A stretch of DNA of 14,133 nt from NCBI GenBank assembly GCA_003118195.1, contig BEXV01000333.1, positions 59,698 to 73,830 on the forward strand. Reading direction: 5' to 3'. A program made the position numbers and the translations under genes. The notes below the pieces were generated by a model. The model made no database searches, was not told the DNA's origin, and was given only the letters and a program-made list of their open reading frames with translations. This document shows positions 10,401-14,133 of the stretch, piece by piece. Source of the stretch: Hemicentrotus pulcherrimus. Its lineage: Eukaryota > Echinodermata > Echinoidea > Camarodonta > Strongylocentrotidae. The stretch's first letter is position 1; the number at the start of each line of letters is the position of its first letter.

Positions 10401-11957
10401 GAGAGTATACAAAATAAATAATCACTAATAGAAACACAAGATTCCAAACCAAAAAGGCATCATCCCTTCCAATAAAACATCAAACAGACAATTCTGTAAT
10501 ATGAAGTTTTTATAATAATGGTTTGCATTTTCAAATTAACAAAGATTGGGTCAATAAGGTATAGTTAAAGTAACAACTGTTCATTTACCATATTTTCTGT
10601 ATCTCTTACATGTTATGGTCTAATTGAATATTATTATTCAGCATATTATCAAAAGGAGTTAACCCTTCAGAGAAAGATGGCTTGTGTGCATGTAGACAAA
10701 AAGTTAATCAACATGTATGTGAACCTCCTAGAAAAATCAGGAACAAAATAAGACAATAATGAAATCTTTAAATTTAAGATCACTGATCAGTGATGATTTT
10801 GGAAATCCACAATTGGCAGTGCAGAAATACTGTGTAAATTTTGGGGGGCATTTTCATGAATATATACGCACCTACATGTACACGCATCTTCATGAATATT
10901 TGTCTAAATTCAAAGTAAAGTGGTGGCTTCACTTTGGACTAAAACAGGAGATGACATCAATATTCACACATGAATGTTATGCACTGTTACACCTGTTGAA
11001 TGTATGAAAATATTCTTTTCAGACAAAAAGTTAACTTCATATCAACTTCATTTCTGAAGGGTTAACTCCTTTTGGTAATATGCTGAATAATCATATTCAA
11101 GTAGACTATAACGTGTACGAGATCAAAAAATATGGTAAATGAACAGTTGAATATTCAGAATAACTACCGTTAGCTTTAATTTATTTTTCAGGCAGCTGCG
11201 TAACTACAGACACAGGCACAGGGAACAGATTATGACACAATATAATATAATTCCTTTTCAGTGCTAACTAGTGAACTTTCGCAGCAGACATGAAAATGTT
11301 GCTTGCACACTGGCCGTCTAATTCTGTTAAATAAAATGCAAAGGAAAAAAATATTTTGATGCATCTCTGCTACCCCCGATACGTATTTTCTCAAAAATTG
11401 CAATTAATAGGTCTTTCATTTGCATTCTATTTGTTGAAATCAATGGAATCACACTGTGCGAAAGTGCATCGTCATGTGCGCCCCACCCCCCTAGGCCTAG
11501 GCCTACTCATCAATTAACATCAACAGCATGAACATTGCCTCAAATCTTTGACTTTCACTTTTTGTAGACTCTAGCAATAAAAGAAAAACTTTTAAATGTC
11601 CAAGGCCAAGTAAACTCACATTCCTCCTTCCAGAAAATTGCACACATTATCATCTCGCTTCGAGACCAAATGAAAAGTTTCTCTGACAATCTGTTGTTGT
11701 TCGTCTTCATGCTGCAATCAAAAGAAAAGAAGTGGGACAGATCAAGTAAGAGAACCACACAGTATTCAGTCGATGGGACTGTACAATTCGTTAACTATAG
11801 AAAATACACAGCGATCTCTCTCGCCACAACGGGCAATGCAACATTCGTTTACTTCCTCTGATATGAGAAATATACTTTGAATACTTACGTAATGAGTATA
11901 GAATTTGGCAAGCCGAGGCTTTCCGTGGTTATTGAAGACTAAAATTGCTTTTATCAT
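7382..11957 (-). CDS. AP3S1: AP-3 adaptor complex sigma subunit, six-exon gene (AP3S1/AP3S2 co-orthologue)
   Basis: Small subunit of the heterotetrameric AP-3 adaptor, which sorts membrane cargo from endosomes or trans-Golgi to lysosomes and lysosome-related organelles; it is cytosolic and membrane-recruited. Joining 11957-11889, 11711-11620, 10357-10246, 9297-9226, 8379-8272 and 7492-7382 gives 564 nt: 187 codons plus TGA, close to the roughly 193 residues I recall for vertebrate AP3S1. Residues 1-23 start MIKAILVFNNHGKPRLAKFY; Arg15 aligns with the Arg15 that helps bind acidic dileucine cargo motifs in AP-2 sigma. Residues 63-73, LVYRHYATLYF, fit the clathrin-adaptor small-chain signature as I remember it. 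Residues 107-116 read CELDLIFHVD/KV as in other AP-3 sigmas. Residues 152-187 form the Pro/Asn-rich C-terminal tail typical of AP-3 sigma and absent from sigma-1 and sigma-2, ending NLPSFK. The start is chosen because an in-frame TAA lies at 11972-11970 and A is at -3. Assignment to the family is very secure; symbol choice between paralogues 1 and 2 is arbitrary for an invertebrate. Confidence 0.97.
7493..8271 (-). other. AP-3 sigma intron 5 (779 bp) with assembly ambiguity
   Basis: GTATGT donor and GGTCAG acceptor. It contains an 18-base poly-C run followed by a single unknown base. No gene is seen in it. Confidence 0.9.
7877..7895 (+). other. Poly-C run with an unresolved base
   Basis: Eighteen consecutive C residues are followed by a single N at 7895, inside intron 5. 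The true length of this homopolymer is uncertain, and a collapsed gap is possible. Coding exons are unaffected. Confidence 0.95.
8272..8379 (-). CDS. AP3S1: AP-3 sigma coding exon 5 (residues 116-151)
   Basis: A 108-nt, 36-codon exon in phase 0, between acceptor GGACAG and donor GTATGT. It begins VHHILGELVMGGMVLETNMT and ends with a charged helix ending EEQNKLEKQE. This is the last part of the shared sigma fold before the AP-3-specific tail. Confidence 0.97.
8380..9225 (-). other. AP-3 sigma intron 4 (846 bp)
   Basis: GTATGT donor and GGACAG acceptor. It contains a long imperfect hairpin centred near 8805. A 62-codon plus-strand frame at 9015-9203 is antisense intronic DNA with no recognisable domain. 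Confidence 0.9.
8725..8890. repeat. Long imperfect hairpin in intron 4
   Basis: AATTGGGTCAA at 8738-8748 is perfectly complementary to TTGACCCAATT at 8864-8874. Nearer the centre, 8786-8801 pairs with 8807-8822 at 13 of 16 positions. Both pairs share a centre near 8805, so they belong to one long imperfect palindrome. It looks like a decayed foldback element; outer ends are not defined. Confidence 0.45.
9226..9297 (-). CDS. AP3S1: AP-3 sigma coding exon 4 (residues 92-115)
   Basis: A 72-nt, 24-codon exon in phase 0 at both ends, between acceptor CTGCAG and donor GTATGT. It encodes VFVETLDKCFENVCELDLIF then HVDK, one of the most conserved stretches of all adaptor sigma subunits. Confidence 0.97.
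9298..10245 (-). other. AP-3 sigma intron 3 (948 bp) hosting a TTAA-flanked element
   Basis: GTAAGT donor and CTGCAG acceptor. It contains the putative small DNA transposon at 9581-9935 and a short GA run near 9343. Nothing else stands out. Confidence 0.9.
9581..9935. mobile_element. Putative small TTAA-target DNA transposon (MITE) in intron 3
   Basis: The left end reads TTAA AGTGATTGGCTA (9581-9596) and the right end reads TAGCCAATCACT TTAA (9920-9935). The terminal inverted repeats are 12 bp and perfect, bounded by TTAA on both sides. TTAA duplications are characteristic of the piggyBac and Kolobok superfamilies. The interior of about 320 bp has no transposase frame, so any such element would be non-autonomous. 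It includes a hairpin, CGATTTT-GTAT-AAAATCG, at 9729-9746. Because TTAA is self-complementary, it could be part of a 16-bp inverted repeat rather than a duplication. Confidence 0.6.
10246..10357 (-). CDS. AP3S1: AP-3 sigma coding exon 3 (last base of codon 54 to residue 91)
   Basis: The first base G completes ATG (Met54) with exon 2; residues 55-91 follow, including the small-chain signature LVYRHYATLYF and the FCVDSSESELGILDLIQ core. The acceptor is AAAG after a CTTTCTTTCTTCT pyrimidine tract, so it ends AAG rather than the usual CAG. The donor is GTAAGT from 10245. Residues 54-62 (MIVGNEDFK) differ from the LIGGSDxK seen in vertebrate and insect proteins as I recall them. Confidence 0.96.
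10574..11149. mobile_element. Foldback / MITE-like inverted-repeat element in intron 2
   Basis: Arms at 10574-10670 and 11054-11149 are inverted copies of each other: about 97 and 96 bp, with roughly eight differences including one single-base gap, so about 91% identical. Both arms start CAACTGTTCATTTACC at the outer end and finish GTTAACCCTTCAG at the inner end. The interior of about 380 bp carries no transposase-like frame, consistent with a non-autonomous element. I cannot define a convincing target-site duplication: outer flanks are GTAA on the left and AATA on the right, so the superfamily is unassigned. Confidence 0.75.
10694..11034 (+). repeat. 14-bp direct repeat pair inside the foldback element
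   Basis: AGACAAAAAGTTAA occurs at 10694-10707 and again at 11021-11034 in the same orientation, just inside the two inverted arms. Direct copies at mirrored positions could be an older target-site duplication or a nested insertion of the interior. Confidence 0.6.
11620..11711 (-). CDS. AP3S1: AP-3 sigma coding exon 2 (residues 24-53 plus two bases of codon 54)
   Basis: Begins after acceptor TTGCAG (AG at 11713-11712) and reads HEDEQQQIVRETFHLVSKRD onward to NFLEGG. It ends with AT before donor GTGAGT (from 11619), so codon 54 is split 2+1. The helix-rich QQQIVRETF and VSKRDDNVCNFLE segments match AP-3 sigma proteins of other animals from memory. Confidence 0.96.
11712..11888 (-). other. AP-3 sigma intron 1 (177 bp)
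   Basis: Compact intron with GTAAGT donor and TTGCAG acceptor. I see no repeat or RNA gene in it. A small plus-strand open frame crosses it but is antisense to exon 2 and has no recognisable content. Confidence 0.9.
11889..11957 (-). CDS. AP3S1: AP-3 sigma coding exon 1 (residues 1-23)
   Basis: Starts at ATG 11957-11955 and ends at codon TAC (Tyr23) in phase 0. The donor is GTAAGTAT from 11888. It encodes the first beta strand of the longin-like fold and the GKPRL segment with Arg15. The upstream in-frame TAA at 11972-11970 rules out an N-terminal extension on this transcript. Confidence 0.96.
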
Positions 11958-11983
11958 CTTGAAAATGTATTACAGATTATCAT
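11954..11983 (-). promoter_or_regulatory. Short upstream ORF overlapping the AP-3 sigma start codon
   Basis: An ATG at 11983-11981 opens a nine-codon frame (MIICNTFSR) whose TGA at 11956-11954 overlaps the main ATG as ATGA. It sits in another frame from the AP-3 sigma CDS. The ATG has T at -3, a weak context, whereas the main ATG has A at -3. If the transcript starts upstream of 11983, leaky scanning or termination-reinitiation could set translation level. The transcription start is not visible, so this is conditional. Confidence 0.4.
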
Positions 11984-12040
11984 GAACGACAGATGGGTGG
12001 GCTGGGTGGACAAGTCACGACGCTAGTCTTTCACTGATAA

Positions 12041-12058
12041 TGCGCAGGCCATACGTAT
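12041..12058. promoter_or_regulatory. Possible promoter-proximal motifs upstream of AP-3 sigma
   Basis: A TGCGCAGGCC element lies about 85 bp upstream of the start codon and resembles an NRF1-type half site (TGCGCA). The adjacent ATACGTAT is an 8-bp palindrome. I see no clear TATA box at a fitting distance, which would suit a housekeeping promoter. The assignment rests on short motifs only and is weak. Confidence 0.2.
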
Positions 12059-12223
12059 ATTATACAAGGTATACACCGTACCGGTACAGGGTGGTAAAAA
12101 AAAAGGGTCATCCACCTGTTTTAGTCACGACACCGCGACCCAAAAGAGTTTCACATCTCAAATCCCAAATTCATCACAAATGATTGATTTTGCGTCAGAC
12201 GTCAAGTCAGTGAAAAACTACAA

Positions 12224-12269
12224 GGGGGCTCAGGGCGAATTTTTCCCCGAAATGCCCAAAAGAGCCCCC
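12224..12269. repeat. GC-rich hairpin, likely end of a dispersed repeat
   Basis: GGGGGCTC (12224-12231) pairs with GAGCCCCC (12262-12269), with a further inner GGGC/GCCC pair. Just downstream, CCCCCTGGATCCGCCAC (about 12317-12333) looks like a sequence common in marine invertebrate repeats from memory. No boundaries are defined. Confidence 0.35.
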
Positions 12270-12351
12270 GTAAATTTGCATGAGTTCAATGCAAAACAAA
12301 GTTTAGAGTGTTGAACCCCCTGGATCCGCCACAGCTAATAATTATGAGGAT

Positions 12352-12561
12352 ATTCGGGCTTCTTATTGCCCAGAACAATCCTGTTTCTAAATGCTGTGAG
12401 AGCTAGTGCATTTCGAGAGCTATCTGGGCCTGGGCACCCGGTGCCGCCAAATAAAAGGATAAAGTTCGGGCACATCGCTGCCCAAATTTAAAGGTAATTA
12501 GGCACTTCGTTATAGGCCTACCTGAAATCATCCTGTTTCTAAGCATTGCGAGCGAGTGGCG
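12352..12561 (+). repeat. Diverged direct duplication of a TTCGGGC...ATCCTGTTTCTAA module
   Basis: TTCGGGC-N9-GCCCA followed by ATCCTGTTTCTAA and a GAG(C)-rich tail occurs at about 12353-12410. It recurs at about 12467-12561, with about 40 bp extra between the two halves. The tail ATGCTGTGAGAGCTAGTGC in the first copy aligns with GCATTGCGAGCGAGTGGC in the second. This appears to be a diverged dispersed or tandem repeat. Confidence 0.5.
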
Positions 12562-13034
12562 CCGTGAATGAGGAAGAAAGGCATTTTCCTTAAAACACTA
12601 TACTTCCTCGTAAAATTACAGTTTCGTATAGGCCCTATCTGTTTTTGTTTTTTAAATCGACATTATTCTCAATATTTTTTTGTTATGCAGCACCCCGTGT
12701 GCCGGTAAAAAAAAAAAAACCGCTGTAGCAAGTATACTTCTAATAACGTGGGCGTAGGATTCACTGCAAATCGATTTCTTAAACATTGTTTCACAAAATA
12801 TACGTATAGAAAAAAGCAAGAAAAAAAAAAGACCAGTTTTTACAAAATTTGTTTCATTTCGCGTTTAAAAAGAATTTTCCATTTATCTGTTTAGGTGCAA
12901 TTTCTTTCACATTTTTGGAAGTATGCTATATTTTCTTTGGGGGGGGGGTCCATCCTGTACTAGTATATCGAAATCCAGGGGATAGAAGGCGTAAGGATTC
13001 CTCTCTGTTTGGATTGAAATCAATACATTTTGAA

Positions 13035-13059
13035 TTTGAATTTAAATTTAAATTTAAGC
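13035..13059 (+). repeat. Short (TTTAAA)-type low-complexity run
   Basis: GAATTTGAATTTAAATTTAAATTTAAG is a short run of six-base GAATTT/TAAATT units. It is a simple-sequence tract with no associated gene. Confidence 0.7.
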
Positions 13060-13917
13060 GCTTCACTGAAATTCAATTTTCAAAATCATATTACTGCGCA
13101 TATTAACGTTATAATTTTTGATCTCTTCCAAATTTCTATTGTGAACAAATAAGAAGTGTTTCGATTAGGGCTATATGGATGAAAAAAATTAATGTGAGTT
13201 TTGACAAATATAAATACTCAATACAAAAAGCTATACATTGCAAATAGTATAATTACCTTTTTCTAGAGGGAAACCATTGCATTGTTATTCTCCAAATATG
13301 ATTTAAATTGAATTTATGACGGGAAGAAGGGCCTCGAAGTGATTGTGATTGACTTTAACGAAGCTATCACATTAACTCTTTGAGAAGTTCAAGAGACAGG
13401 ATTTCATCACCAATAATGTATCAATGGTATCGTGAAGATGAACAAAATATTTCTTTTAAGTTATTACTATTTTTATTCTTCTCAATGTTCAACACTATTT
13501 AGACCCGTTTTCTTTCACTTTCACATCATGCCTTTATAAAGAGAAATCAAATCATAAAGAAATTCACTTTAATAGAAAGCAAAAAAATTTAAAAAGCGCA
13601 CTGGTGAAAGGAGAAATCGGACGTATTATAAGAAAGTTATGAATTTTAAATATTGTATTCAATATAGGTATGGGGATTTCAAATTGGCTGAATCGATAAT
13701 ATCACTGTTACGTAATAGCGGACAACTTTTCAATTTGATCCAACACAAAAATAACTAAGATATCTTCTTTTTCTTGTTCAAAATGTCATGCAGGGGGGCA
13801 TTATTTTTTAGGGGACCGTTAATGATGATAGTACGCTATCCATGATTAAACTATATTGAACTATGCCCGAAGACTCGAGAAAGATTTTAAAACAGAAATT
13901 GACAAACGGGAGAGTTG

Positions 13918-14109
13918 TCCGTGCATCCTTCCCAATCCACTGACCCAGGTTTTGAATGGGTACCCGGAAGGGTGCGACCGTCATCATTGACATTGTTGAT
14001 CAAACAGTTTTTGAGCGTCAAATAACGCCTGCCTGGAATGCTCCCCACGGAGTGGAGATTGTGCACACAATGTGCGCGGGCAAGTATGGAATCCAATGAC
14101 CGGGGTAAT
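13918..14109 (-). repeat. Dispersed SINE-like repeat (copy B), continuing to the right edge
   Basis: GC-richer than its surroundings. Read on the minus strand it contains ATTACCCCGGTCATTGGATT (from 14109), then the block shared with copy A, then GGGTACCCATTCAAAACCTG (13964-13945). The last two resemble blocks I recall from dispersed tRNA-derived repeats in marine invertebrates; that recollection is not a database hit. Small frames on the minus strand here look like repeat noise. Similarity to copy A proves only the 14041-14109 part. Confidence 0.5.
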
Positions 14110-14133
14110 CAGGCGCGAATCCACAGGGGGCGG

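Larger units (their letters stand above)
10358..11619 (-). other. AP-3 sigma intron 2 (1262 bp) hosting a foldback element
   Basis: Longest intron of the gene, with GTGAGT donor and AAAG acceptor. It contains the inverted-repeat element at 10574-11149 and a self-complementary stretch of alternating AGGCCT/CTAGG units at 11490-11507. The remainder is plain AT-rich intron sequence. Confidence 0.9.
11984..13917. other. 5' flank of AP-3 sigma and intergenic DNA
   Basis: No recognisable coding exon is seen on either strand. The first 100 bp upstream of the start codon presumably hold the promoter or 5' UTR. Beyond that are repeat remnants, A-tracts at 12096-12104 and 12708-12719, a 10-base G run at 12939-12948, and AT-rich DNA. 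The 85-codon plus-strand frame at 12849-13106 is Phe/Lys-rich low-complexity sequence over the TTTAAA run and is not a credible gene. Confidence 0.6.

Noticed and set aside
10570..11153. Target-site duplication around the foldback element
   Set aside because: Flanks (GTAA and AATA) share at most AA, which is not enough to call a duplication or a superfamily.
11555..11758. 67-codon minus-strand frame over exon 2
   Set aside because: It reads exon 2 in the wrong frame and runs through its donor site; the correct frame gives the conserved AP-3 sigma sequence.
11670..11861. 63-codon plus-strand frame over exon 2 and intron 1
   Set aside because: Antisense shadow of a well supported exon, no recognisable product.
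13887..14096. 69-codon minus-strand frame at the right end
   Set aside because: Falls inside the SINE-like repeat and overlaps another equally poor frame; likely repeat noise.
1..14133. CRISPR arrays, bacterial operons, rRNA or complete tRNA genes
   Set aside because: No regularly spaced repeats, no ribosome-binding-site-led gene clusters, no cloverleaf with plausible A and B boxes seen on either strand; the window is clearly eukaryotic.

Overview
This window is nuclear DNA of an animal. It is AT-rich and intron-bearing, with no bacterial gene packing, and it holds one confidently recognisable gene: the sigma (small) subunit of the AP-3 adaptor complex, on the minus strand. Six coding exons between 11957 and 7382 join in frame into a 187-residue protein, with GT-AG introns and family motifs across its length. 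The host is most likely a marine invertebrate deuterostome, with an echinoderm as best guess. That guess rests on the flavour of the protein, the AGGCCTA-rich noncoding DNA (11493-11507 and near 12516) and the style of the interspersed repeats; it is inference, not proof.

Layout. At 1-82 the window opens inside a G-rich dispersed repeat. A second, longer copy of that repeat lies at 4896-5392 in the same orientation. Between them (83-4895) I see no gene, only a CT microsatellite and AT-rich DNA. From 5393 to 7381 lies the 3' flank of the AP-3 sigma gene and possibly its 3' UTR. It holds an unclassified 102-codon ORF, nested small hairpins, one arm of a perfect 19-bp inverted repeat whose other arm is near the stop codon, and a fragment of a dispersed repeat that recurs in inverted orientation at the far right end. 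The gene fills 7382-11957. Two of its introns carry structures that look like small non-autonomous DNA transposons: a foldback element of about 576 bp in intron 2 and a TTAA-flanked element of about 355 bp in intron 3. Intron 4 carries a weaker long imperfect hairpin. From 11958 to 14133 lies the 5' flank, with a short upstream ORF that overlaps the AP-3 sigma start codon, possible promoter motifs, several repeat remnants and a SINE-like repeat running off the end.

With only one gene there is no multi-gene pathway to reconstruct. The AP-3 sigma protein would act with delta, beta-3 and mu-3 subunits encoded elsewhere. I found no convincing new biological system. The most informative non-genic signals are the two intronic elements, the 19-bp inverted repeat, the G-core repeat family and the overlapping upstream ORF.
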